Source: Paraburkholderia mimosarum LMG 23256 = NBRC 106338 (GTDB taxonomy: Bacteria > Pseudomonadota > Gammaproteobacteria > Burkholderiales > Burkholderiaceae). Taken from it: DNA of 64,000 bases. The stretch is taken from NCBI RefSeq assembly GCF_000739815.1, contig NZ_BBJJ01000009.1, forward strand, positions 62,001 through 126,000, in the 5' to 3' direction. Each line of letters opens with the position of its first letter. Positions within the stretch are counted from its first letter, which is position 1. The notes under the pieces were generated by a model. It ran no database searches, was not told the origin of the DNA, and was given only the letters and a program-made list of their open reading frames with translations. The position numbers and the translations under genes were made by a program. Positions 36,901 through 44,318 of the stretch are shown piece by piece.

Positions 36901-37810
36901 ATCCGTCCGTAGCGCAAGCGCTGCCGCGCCCAGCGGCTTTCCCGTTCGCAGCGGATCCGGCTCGGGGCCGTCCGCCGGTCATGCGCGCGTGCATGCACGT
37001 TGGCGCGCCAGGGCGTTGCGCGTTCTCACGGGCTGGCTACCCGCCCAGAACGTCCTGCACTCCATTCGCCTCGCCGGCCTCGCACTCGCACATGCAGCAC
37101 TGCTCGCGGCCTCGCTGAGCCTGCCGGCTCATGCGGGCGTGACGCCCGTGGCGTCGCGCGTGATATTCCCCGCCGGCGACACCGAGCAATCGGTGCAGCT
37201 CTTCAATGTCAACAAATATCCCGTACTGGTTCAGGCGTGGATCGACGATGGCCGTATCGAAGCGGTACCCCAGGAATCAACCGCACCGTTCGTTACGCTG
37301 CCGCCAATCTTTCGCATGGGCGCAGGGGACCAGACCAGCCTGCGGATCATTCATTCCGGTGCGAAGCTGCCGTCCGACCGGGAGTCGCTGTTCTGGCTCA
37401 ACCTGTATGAGATCCCGGGCGTGCCGAAAAATCAGCCCGACCAGGCACAGAGCGTGATGGTCACGATGCGCACGCAGTACAAGGTCTTCGTGCGGCCGGC
37501 CGGACTGCCGTACGGAGCGCGCGAGCTGCCAAAACGTCTCACGTTCTCGCTGGCGAATGCCGGGGGCAAGCTCACGCTCAAGATCGACAACCCCACGCCC
37601 TACTACGCAACTTTCAACGCTGTTCTCGTCAAGATCGGCGGCCGGTCGCAGCAGATCACACCCGACATGGTGGCACCGCTTTCCGGCTCGACGCTCGAAC
37701 TCGACCCGCTCGGCGCCGGGGCAGGCGAAACGGCCGAAGTCCTGTTTTCGCTGATCGACGACGACGGCAACCCCATGGTCGAAAGCGTGAAGGCCACGAT
37801 CGCGCCCTGA
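36890..37810 (+). CDS. Second periplasmic fimbrial chaperone (PapD family)
   Basis: A 306-residue chaperone with mature start GVTPVASRVIFPAGDTEQSVQLFNV, LFWLNLYEIPGVP in the F1-G1 region and MRTQYKVFVRP holding the pilin-anchoring lysine. It differs widely from the first chaperone and is probably dedicated to the adhesin just upstream. The GTG at 36890 overlaps the adhesin end by 11 bases and is the preferred start. That leaves an odd 58-residue basic, Ser/Gly-rich stretch before the signal hydrophobic core (about 59-80; cleavage near AHA-G). A later start may therefore be real. Confidence 0.85.
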   Translation: MSSKSVRSASAAAPSGFPVRSGSGSGPSAGHARVHARWRARALRVLTGWLPAQNVLHSIRLAGLALAHAALLAASLSLPAHAGVTPVASRVIFPAGDTEQSVQLFNVNKYPVLVQAWIDDGRIEAVPQESTAPFVTLPPIFRMGAGDQTSLRIIHSGAKLPSDRESLFWLNLYEIPGVPKNQPDQAQSVMVTMRTQYKVFVRPAGLPYGARELPKRLTFSLANAGGKLTLKIDNPTPYYATFNAVLVKIGGRSQQITPDMVAPLSGSTLELDPLGAGAGETAEVLFSLIDDDGNPMVESVKATIAP

Positions 37811-37898
37811 CAGAGGGGCACAGGGTCAAGGGGAGAGTACCAATACCTCCATCACCCCGCAGATGACGTATCGGTTGCACGCGAGTGCCTGGTAAACG

Positions 37899-37922
37899 AA
37901 TGCCGCCCCGTGGGGCGGCATT
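37899..37922. terminator. Bidirectional terminator between fimbrial operon and metG
   Basis: A perfect 11-bp stem (37899-37909 with 37912-37922) around GT, with T-run on the plus strand and A/T flanks. It ends the convergent fimbrial operon (+) and metG (-). Confidence 0.88.
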
Positions 37923-37984
37923 TTGAGTCGACAGTCGCGAAGCAGCGCTTGCGACGACTTGAACTGAAAAGACTCGCTACGCTT

Positions 37985-40144
37985 TTACCGCACTCGCATC
38001 CCCGGCTTTGCACCGCAGTGCGGCTCGAGAATGTAAAGGCCCGGTTCCGCCTTCTCGTCGGGGGCCGACGCCGCGAGCACCATGCCTTCGGACAGGCCGA
38101 ACTTCATCTTGCGCGGCGCCAGGTTCGCGACCATCACGGTGAGCTTGCCCTTGAGATCCTCCGGCTTGTAGGCCGAGCGGATACCCGAGAACACGTTGCG
38201 CGTGCGGCCTTCGCCCACGTCGAGCGTGAGCTGCAGCAGCTTGTCCGAGCCCTCGACGACATGGCAATCCACGATCAGCGCCACGCGCAGGTCGATCTTC
38301 GCGAAGTCGTCAATGGAGATGACTTCGGGCTCGCCAGGCACTTGCGGCTCTGCCTTCTTCGCTTCCTTGACGGCCTTCGACTTCTTGTTCGCATCGGCGG
38401 CTGCCGCGGCGGGCGCGTCGGTGGCCTGAAGCGAGTCGCGGTTCGCGGCCAGCAACGCTTCGATCTGCTTCGGATCGACGCGCGTCATGAGGTGCTTGTA
38501 CGCGTTGATCGGGCGTTGCGAGGAGAGCGCCTTGCCGGCGTCGGCCCAGGTGAGCGGCTCGATCGCCAGGAACTGTTCGACGCCTTCGGCGAGCGTGGGC
38601 AGCACCGGCTTCAGCGCGAGCGAGAGCAGGCGGAACGCTTCGAGGCTCACGGAGCAGGTTTCGTGCAGCGCCGCCGCGTTGGCCGGATCCTTGGCCTGTT
38701 CCCACGGCTTGGCCGTATCGACGTAGCCATTCACCGCATCGGCAAGCTCCATCGTATGGCGCAGCGCGCGGCCGTATTCGCGCGCCTCGTAGTTCGCGGC
38801 GATCTGCGCAATCGCGGCGCGCAGTTGCTCGAGCAGCGGATGATTCATCGCGCTGTCCTGCACGCGGCCGTCGAAGCGCTTGATCAGGAAGCCCGCCGCG
38901 CGGCTCGCGATGTTGATGTACTTGCCGACGAGGTCGCTGTTCACGCGCGCCTGGAAATCATCGAGGTTCAGGTCGAGGTCTTCCATCGTGCTGTTGAGCT
39001 TTGCCGCGAAGTAATAGCGCAGCCACTCGGGGTTCAGGCCCGTGCTCACGTAGCTTTCCGCCGTGATGAACGTGCCGCGCGACTTCGACATCTTCGCGCC
39101 GTCCACGGTCAGGAAGCCGTGCGCGAACACGTTGGTCGGCGTGCGGTGGCCCGAGAACTGCAGCATGGCCGGCCAGAACAGCGTGTGGAAGTACAGGATG
39201 TCCTTGCCGATGAAGTGGTACTGCTCGGTCTTCGAGCCGGGCCTTACCCACGCCTCGAAGTCGATGCCGCGCTTCTCGCAAAGGTTCTTGAAGCTCGCGT
39301 AATAGCCCACCGGGGCGTCGAGCCACACGTAGAAGTACTTGCCCGGCGCGCCCGGAATTTCGAAGCCGAAGTACGGCGCGTCGCGCGAGATGTCCCAGTC
39401 GGCGAGTTTCGATTCGCCCGACTCGCCGAGCCACTCGCGCATCTTGTTGGTCGCTTCCGGCTGCGCGAGCCCGCTCACCCAGCCGCGCAGGAAGTCTTCG
39501 CAGCGCGGGTCGGAGAGGCGGAAGAAGTAGTGCGTCGAGGTCTTGCGGATGGGCGTGGCGCCCGAAACCACCGAGTACGGATTCTTCAGATCGGTGGGCG
39601 CATAGGTCGAGCCGCACACTTCGCAGCTGTCACCGTACTGGTCCTTCGCGCCGCACTTCGGGCACTCGCCCTTGATGAAGCGATCCGGCAGGAACATGTT
39701 CTTGACCGGGTCGTAGGCCTGCTCGATGTCGCGCGTGTCGATCAGGCCGGCTTCCTTGAGCGCCAGATACACCGACTCGGAGAGCACGCGGTTTTCTTCG
39801 GAGTCCGTCGAGTAGTAGTTGTCGAACGACACGCCAAAACTGTCGAAGTCGCGCTTGTGCTCCTGCCATACGCGCGCGATCAACTGCTGCGGCGTGACGC
39901 CTTCCTTCTCGGCGCGCAGCATGACGGGCGTGCCGTGCGTGTCGTCGGCACCGACGTAGTAGACCTCGTGGCCATGCATTCGAAGCGCGCGAACCCAGAT
40001 GTCCGTCTGGATGTACTCGACCAGATGGCCGATGTGGATCTGCCCGTTGGCATAGGGCAGAGCAGACGTGACGAGAATCTGGCGGCGGCCACTTTGATTG
40101 GCATGCGCGCCGGCTGCTGCGAGGTCGGTGGCGGGTGCTGACAT
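37985..40144 (-). CDS. metG: Methionyl-tRNA synthetase MetG
   Basis: A 719-residue class I synthetase. HIGH is at residues 37-40 in [10 protein letters not shown]; the zinc knuckle is [22 protein letters not shown] is in [14 protein letters not shown]-terminal EMAPII/tRNA-binding domain ([17 protein letters not shown] to the end) supports dimerisation, joined by a Lys/Ala-rich linker. The start [10 protein letters not shown] was chosen by family N-terminus; no purine-rich ribosome binding site precedes it, and CTTCTCCTC lies there instead. The upstream leader holds an orphan terminator. Confidence 0.97.
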   Translation of the reverse strand: MSAPATDLAAAGAHANQSGRRQILVTSALPYANGQIHIGHLVEYIQTDIWVRALRMHGHEVYYVGADDTHGTPVMLRAEKEGVTPQQLIARVWQEHKRDFDSFGVSFDNYYSTDSEENRVLSESVYLALKEAGLIDTRDIEQAYDPVKNMFLPDRFIKGECPKCGAKDQYGDSCEVCGSTYAPTDLKNPYSVVSGATPIRKTSTHYFFRLSDPRCEDFLRGWVSGLAQPEATNKMREWLGESGESKLADWDISRDAPYFGFEIPGAPGKYFYVWLDAPVGYYASFKNLCEKRGIDFEAWVRPGSKTEQYHFIGKDILYFHTLFWPAMLQFSGHRTPTNVFAHGFLTVDGAKMSKSRGTFITAESYVSTGLNPEWLRYYFAAKLNSTMEDLDLNLDDFQARVNSDLVGKYINIASRAAGFLIKRFDGRVQDSAMNHPLLEQLRAAIAQIAANYEAREYGRALRHTMELADAVNGYVDTAKPWEQAKDPANAAALHETCSVSLEAFRLLSLALKPVLPTLAEGVEQFLAIEPLTWADAGKALSSQRPINAYKHLMTRVDPKQIEALLAANRDSLQATDAPAAAAADANKKSKAVKEAKKAEPQVPGEPEVISIDDFAKIDLRVALIVDCHVVEGSDKLLQLTLDVGEGRTRNVFSGIRSAYKPEDLKGKLTVMVANLAPRKMKFGLSEGMVLAASAPDEKAEPGLYILEPHCGAKPGMRVR

Positions 40145-40300
40145 AAATGAGGAGAAGTCCGATGTTGCAGGGGGAAAGGGCGATTTTAGCAGGGCAGACG
40201 CACCCCCGTTCAGCCGGCGGCTGAGCGCTCGCATGCGATTTGGGTAGAGACAGCACGCCCGCTCGGGAGCAACGGAGAAGCCGCATTGCAAAAAGCGGCC

Positions 40301-40329
40301 AAAAAAAAACCGGGGCAGTATGGCCCCGG
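40301..40329 (-). terminator. Orphan intrinsic terminator upstream of metG
   Basis: On the minus strand, CCGGGGC-CATAC-region-GCCCCGG (7-bp arms, 40329-40323 and 40316-40310) followed by an uninterrupted run of nine T (40309-40301). It is about 160 bases upstream of the metG start and 270 bases past the previous stop codon, so it ends either a small RNA or an attenuated metG leader. Confidence 0.85.
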
Positions 40330-40522
40330 AGCAACAACGACAAGAGGAGAATGGTGACGCGGCGGCGCTGCCGCACACGTACCGTAAACAAAGACAGCGC
40401 GGTTTCCGGAGAGTTCGAAAATTTTTTCGATTCCCTGGCAGCGTTTCCAGACGAGGCGTTGATGGCCGTCCAGCAGCGGGTCCGAAGCGGCCCTGCTGCC
40501 GCTCCGAATGCGCAATGCAAGC

Positions 40523-40544
40523 GGGACGGCATCGCTGCCGTCCC
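40523..40544 (-). terminator. Terminator of the OmpA-type lipoprotein gene
   Basis: A perfect 9-bp stem GGGACGGCA/TGCCGTCCC around a 4-base loop, 55 bases past the stop codon. The downstream tract (GCTTGCATTG on the minus strand) is only weakly T-rich, so efficiency may be partial. Confidence 0.65.
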
Positions 40545-40598
40545 GTCGATGTGTCGCCTTTAGCTGTCGCCTCTAGCCAGCGGCTGTGCCGGGCAGCC

Positions 40599-41249
40599 TC
40601 AGCCCTGATGCTGCGCCGTGGCGCGCAGATAGATTTCGACGCGGCGGTTCGCGGCGCGGCCCGCCTCGGTGTTGTTGTCGGCGACCGGTTGCGTGTCGCC
40701 GCGGCCGTCGGCCGCCATGCGCTGCATCTGAATGCCGCGCGAGGCGAGGTAGTTCACGACGCTCTGCGCGCGATTGACCGACAGCGTTTGATTGTAGGCG
40801 GAGGAGCCCGTGTTATCCGTATGGCCTACCACCTGCGCGACGACTTCCGGGTTCTGCTGGAGCGTCTGCGCGACCTCGTCGAGCACCGGCGCGAACGACG
40901 GCTTGATCGCATAGCTGCTGGTGTCGAACGTCACGTTGCTCGGGATGTTGAGCTTGAGCGAGCCGTCCGGCTGCTCGGTGATCTGGGTGCCGGTGCCCTT
41001 GGTCGCGCCCGAGAGCTTGTTGTGGATCGCGTTCCAGTTGTAGCCCGTGATGCCGCCGACCAGTGCACCCGCGCCCGCGCCGATCGCCGCGCCCTTGCCG
41101 CCGCCGAAGATCGCGCCGATGGCGGCGCCCGTACCGGCGCCCACACCCGTGCCGAGCGCCGTATTGGTGCCCTGCTGGGTCGCGCAGCCGGCGACGAGCG
41201 CGCCGGCAACGGCGAAGACGGAGAGGCGGGTCAGGATTCTTGTGTTCAT
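40599..41249 (-). CDS. OmpA-family lipoprotein with glycine-zipper
   Basis: A 216-residue lipoprotein. The lipobox is LVAGC with acylated C22. A glycine-zipper segment (about 32-72, rich in GxGAG repeats) precedes an OmpA-C domain with GHTDNTGS and [18 protein letters not shown], which binds peptidoglycan. It likely tethers the outer membrane to the cell wall and resembles the YiaD group. The start [10 protein letters not shown] has AGGAAAG upstream. It is divergent from apbC. Confidence 0.92.
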   Translation of the reverse strand: MNTRILTRLSVFAVAGALVAGCATQQGTNTALGTGVGAGTGAAIGAIFGGGKGAAIGAGAGALVGGITGYNWNAIHNKLSGATKGTGTQITEQPDGSLKLNIPSNVTFDTSSYAIKPSFAPVLDEVAQTLQQNPEVVAQVVGHTDNTGSSAYNQTLSVNRAQSVVNYLASRGIQMQRMAADGRGDTQPVADNNTEAGRAANRRVEIYLRATAQHQG

Positions 41250-41568
41250 TTGCTTTCCTTTCTTGAGTGGAACCAGGCCGGCCGTGGCGTTCGCGGCCCC
41301 GCTTGCGAACAGGGTCTTCGATGCGCGCACGGCGGCAGCTACTACAATGACGCCTTGAGGATTGCGCCGCCAGGCGCTCTCGCGGCCGCATTCCAGCAGC
41401 CTTGAGAGCGCCTTTGGCGCGCGCAAACGATGCTGCCGCGAAGCGTGCCTTCCCGGCCGGATTTGCGCAATGCAGCTTAACAATTTCTTTCGATTTCCGG
41501 CGCGTACGCGATCACTCCTCGCTGCGATGAGCGCTTACGCGAACCGGCATTCTCCCCACGGAGTTTCA
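41250..41568. other. Divergent intergenic region, OmpA-type lipoprotein/apbC
   Basis: 319 bases with no credible gene. A TACAAT -10-like box on the plus strand (41343-41348) lacks a good -35. The main structure is the inverted repeat at 41372-41413, listed separately. Confidence 0.45.
41372..41413. promoter_or_regulatory. Long-loop inverted repeat upstream of apbC
   Basis: AGGCGCTCTC (41372-41381) and GAGAGCGCCT (41404-41413) are perfect 10-base inverted copies around 22 bases. It can be an operator or, as RNA, a leader hairpin, about 155 bases before apbC. A following TTTGG is too short to call a terminator. Confidence 0.4.
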
Positions 41569-42657
41569 ATGAGCATAGACCGGGCTTTGATCGACGCCGC
41601 GCTCGCGGCCTTGACGGATCCGAACACGGGCCATCCCTACACGGTGGCCAAGGGCGTACGCAACGTCAGCGTCGAAGGCGACACGGTCGGCGTGGAGATC
41701 GTGCTCGGCTATCCCGCGAAGAGCCAGTTCGACGCCGTGCGCAAGCAGGTCGAAGCGGCGCTCGCCGCCGTGCCGGGCGTGCAGGCAAGCCGCGTCGCGG
41801 TGCGCAGTGAGATTACCGCGCATACGGTGCAGCGCGGCGTGAAGCTGCTGCCCAACGTCAAGAATATCGTCGCGGTGGCGTCGGGCAAGGGCGGCGTGGG
41901 CAAGAGCACGACCGCCGTCAACCTCGCGCTCGCGCTCGCGGCCGAAGGCGCTTCTGTCGGCGTGCTCGACGCGGACATTTACGGCCCCTCGTTGCCGATG
42001 ATGCTCGGCATCGAGGGCCGCCCCGAGTCGCCCGACGGCCAGTCGATGAATCCGCTCGAAGGTCACGGCGTGCAGGCCAACTCGATCGGCTTTCTGATCG
42101 AGCAGGATAATCCGATGGTCTGGCGCGGCCCGATGGCCACCTCCGCGCTCGAGCAACTGCTGCGGCAGACGAACTGGCGCGAGCTCGACTATCTCGTGGT
42201 GGACATGCCGCCCGGCACCGGCGACATCCAGCTCACGCTCTCGCAGCGCGTGCCCGTGACCGGCGCCGTGATCGTCACGACGCCGCAGGACATCGCGCTG
42301 CTCGACGCGAAGAAGGGCCTCAAGATGTTCGAGAAAGTGGGCATTCCGATTCTCGGCATCGTCGAGAACATGGCCGTGCACATCTGCTCGAACTGCGGTC
42401 ACGCCGAACATATCTTCGGTGCGGGCGGCGGCGAGCGCATGGCGAAGGAGTACGGCGTCGAAGTGCTGGGCAGCCTTCCGCTCGACATCGCCATTCGCGA
42501 GCAGGCCGATTCGGGCAACCCCACCGTGGTGGCCGCGCCGCAGGGGCCGGTGGCGGAAATCTATCGCGCGATCGCGCGGCGCGTGGCAATCCAGATCGCC
42601 GAGCGAGCCCGCGACATGACCTCGAAGTTCCCGACCATCGTCGTGCAGAACACCTGA
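41569..42657 (+). CDS. apbC: Iron-sulfur cluster carrier protein ApbC (Mrp)
   Basis: A 362-residue Mrp/NBP35-type P-loop protein. An N-terminal MIP18/DUF59 domain (about 1-90) precedes the deviant Walker A GKGGVGKSTTAVN, DADIYGPSLPMMLG and MPPGTGDIQLTL. The CXXC of ICSNCGHAEHIFG binds a transferable [4Fe-4S] cluster. It delivers clusters to apo-enzymes; IlvD and others here use Fe-S. The start MSIDRALIDAALAALTDPNTG is the family N-terminus, not the in-frame region back to 41362. Its pairing with metG is common in betaproteobacteria. Confidence 0.95.
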   Translation: MSIDRALIDAALAALTDPNTGHPYTVAKGVRNVSVEGDTVGVEIVLGYPAKSQFDAVRKQVEAALAAVPGVQASRVAVRSEITAHTVQRGVKLLPNVKNIVAVASGKGGVGKSTTAVNLALALAAEGASVGVLDADIYGPSLPMMLGIEGRPESPDGQSMNPLEGHGVQANSIGFLIEQDNPMVWRGPMATSALEQLLRQTNWRELDYLVVDMPPGTGDIQLTLSQRVPVTGAVIVTTPQDIALLDAKKGLKMFEKVGIPILGIVENMAVHICSNCGHAEHIFGAGGGERMAKEYGVEVLGSLPLDIAIREQADSGNPTVVAAPQGPVAEIYRAIARRVAIQIAERARDMTSKFPTIVVQNT

Positions 42658-42802
42658 ATTCCTGCGCATCCAGAGGCCTGGCCGGTTCCCGCGCATGGGG
42701 ACAGATAGGCGCGCGGCGCGGCGCGTGCGCGGTATCATGTGGGCTTCATCGGTCCGGTGTGGCGGGAGCAACGGGGCTGCCGCCGGCCGGCAAGAGGATC
42801 GC

Positions 42803-43366
42803 ATGGGTAAAGGACACGACAGGCAAGCGGGGAACGCGCACGTCGTACGGGTGAGGGCCCTCGTGGCGCTCGTGGCACTCGGCGGCGGCATGCTGCTAGC
42901 GGGCTGCACGAGCTTCATGGGCCAGCAGGAGAAGCGCGCGAGCGCGCAGCTGTTGCCGACGGTCGGCAGCCAGGCGCGCGGCACCGTGTCGTTCGTCGAG
43001 CACTCGGACGGCGTGCAGGTGAGCTACAACCTCGCGGGCCTGCCGCCCGACAGCGATCACGCACTGCAGGTGCACGAACGCGGCGACTGCAACGCCATCG
43101 ATGCATCGAGCGCCGGCCCCGTGTTCGCCCCCGCCGCCGAGCGCCTGAAGCCGGGCGCGCGCGTCGAGGGCGACCTCGGCAACATCCATGCGGATTCGAA
43201 TGGCGTGGCGACCGGCTTTATCGTCGCACCCGACGTTTCGCTCGACGGCGTGCGCTCCGTGCTGCAGCGCGCCGTGATCGTGCATCGCGATCCGATCGAC
43301 CCCTATGCGTATCCGCAGCGCGGTACGGGTCCGGCGCTCGCGTGCGGGCTGATCCGCGCCCAGTGA
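42803..43366 (+). CDS. SodC-like lipoprotein, probably inactive as a superoxide dismutase
   Basis: A 187-residue lipoprotein (lipobox LLAGC, C35) with a Cu,Zn superoxide dismutase-like fold. Structural marks are kept: C96 in HERGDC and C181 in ALACGLI for the disulfide, H91, D124 in GDLGN and H161 in VIVHRDP. Key residues are lost: the first copper histidine is Q89, the bridging histidine is V107 (GPVF for GGHF), the zinc histidine before GDL is V121, and the active-site arginine is A178. Dismutase activity is therefore unlikely. The start MGKGHDRQAG was chosen with AAGAGG upstream. Confidence 0.85.
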   Translation: MGKGHDRQAGNAHVVRVRALVALVALGGGMLLAGCTSFMGQQEKRASAQLLPTVGSQARGTVSFVEHSDGVQVSYNLAGLPPDSDHALQVHERGDCNAIDASSAGPVFAPAAERLKPGARVEGDLGNIHADSNGVATGFIVAPDVSLDGVRSVLQRAVIVHRDPIDPYAYPQRGTGPALACGLIRAQ

Positions 43367-43407
43367 GCGTGGCGCCATGCCACATCGGCTCGCGCCGGGC
43401 CACCGGA

Positions 43408-43437
43408 AGGCGACCGCCAGGCGACCAGCAGGCGACC
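43408..43437 (+). repeat. Short 11-bp-spaced repeat upstream of dcd
   Basis: AGGCGACC occurs three times at exact 11-bp spacing (43408, 43419, 43430). The region 43367-43661 otherwise holds no credible gene; a TAAAAT -10-like box lies near 43574. Confidence 0.6.
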
Positions 43438-43661
43438 CGAAATCCACCGGAAGACCAACCGAGGCCGCGTGAGCGCCAGCAATCATGCGGGTTTGCGCGC
43501 TACGGCCGCGCCACCGGCTGCATCCATCCCGGCAGCGTCAAACGCAGTTCCCGGCACGCCGATCCACATCGCGTAAAATAGGCGCCTTTCGCACGCGGCG
43601 AGTGCCCGATGGGGCCATCCGCATGCCTTCCCGACCCGATTTTTCCTCGTACGTAGCGAAC

Positions 43662-44231
43662 ATGGCAATCAAGTCCGACAAGTGGATCCGGCGCATGGCC
43701 GAAGAGCAGAAGATGATCGAGCCGTTCGTGCGCGATCAGGTCCGTATGTCGGAGGACGGCCGCAAGATCGTGAGCTACGGAACGTCGAGCTACGGCTACG
43801 ACATCCGCTGCGCCGACGAATTCAAGATCTTCACGAACATCAACTCCACGATCGTCGATCCGAAGAACTTCGACGAAAAGTCGTTCGTCGACTTCAAGGG
43901 CGATGTCTGCATCATTCCGCCCAATTCGTTCGCGCTCGCGCGCACGGTCGAGTATTTCCGCATTCCGCGCAACGTCCTGACCGTGTGTCTGGGCAAGTCC
44001 ACCTACGCGCGCTGCGGGATCATCGTGAACGTCACGCCGTTCGAGCCCGAGTGGGAGGGCTATGTGACGCTCGAATTCTCGAATACGACACCATTGCCTG
44101 CCAAAATCTACGCGAACGAGGGTGTTGCCCAGGTGCTGTTCTTCGAAAGCGACGAGGTCTGCGAGGTCTCTTACGCGGATCGCGGCGGCAAGTATCAAGG
44201 CCAGCACGGCGTCACCCTGCCGAAGACCTGA
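43662..44231 (+). CDS. dcd: dCTP deaminase Dcd
   Basis: A 189-residue enzyme converting dCTP to dUTP, feeding dTMP synthesis. [22 protein letters not shown] is the family N-terminus. [24 protein letters not shown] and the catalytic Glu in [18 protein letters not shown] follow, ending [14 protein letters not shown]. An in-frame ATG at 43623 would add 13 residues but is not part of the family. A terminator follows directly. Confidence 0.96.
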   Translation: MAIKSDKWIRRMAEEQKMIEPFVRDQVRMSEDGRKIVSYGTSSYGYDIRCADEFKIFTNINSTIVDPKNFDEKSFVDFKGDVCIIPPNSFALARTVEYFRIPRNVLTVCLGKSTYARCGIIVNVTPFEPEWEGYVTLEFSNTTPLPAKIYANEGVAQVLFFESDEVCEVSYADRGGKYQGQHGVTLPKT

Positions 44232-44270
44232 CGCACACAGGCCCTGCCACCGGACACAACGACATACGGG

Positions 44271-44306
44271 GACCGCTGCGCGTCATATGCAGCGGTCGTT
44301 TCTTTT
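44271..44306 (+). terminator. Terminator between dcd and the decarboxylase gene
   Basis: GACCGCTGC (44271-44279) pairs perfectly with GCAGCGGTC (44289-44297), followed by GTTTCTTTT. It ends 12 bases before the next ATG, so it may also act as an attenuator or occlude that gene's ribosome binding site (TTTTGGAG). Confidence 0.8.
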
Positions 44307-44318
44307 GGAGAATCGCCC

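Larger units (their letters stand above)
40145..40598. other. Region between the OmpA-type lipoprotein gene and metG
   Basis: 454 bases with no supportable protein gene. On the minus strand it holds two separate terminators (40523-40544 and 40301-40329) about 200 bases apart, and a perfect inverted repeat TCGAAAA-TT-TTTTCGA at 40415-40430. The first terminator belongs to the lipoprotein gene. The second implies a separate short transcript or a metG leader. Confidence 0.6.
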
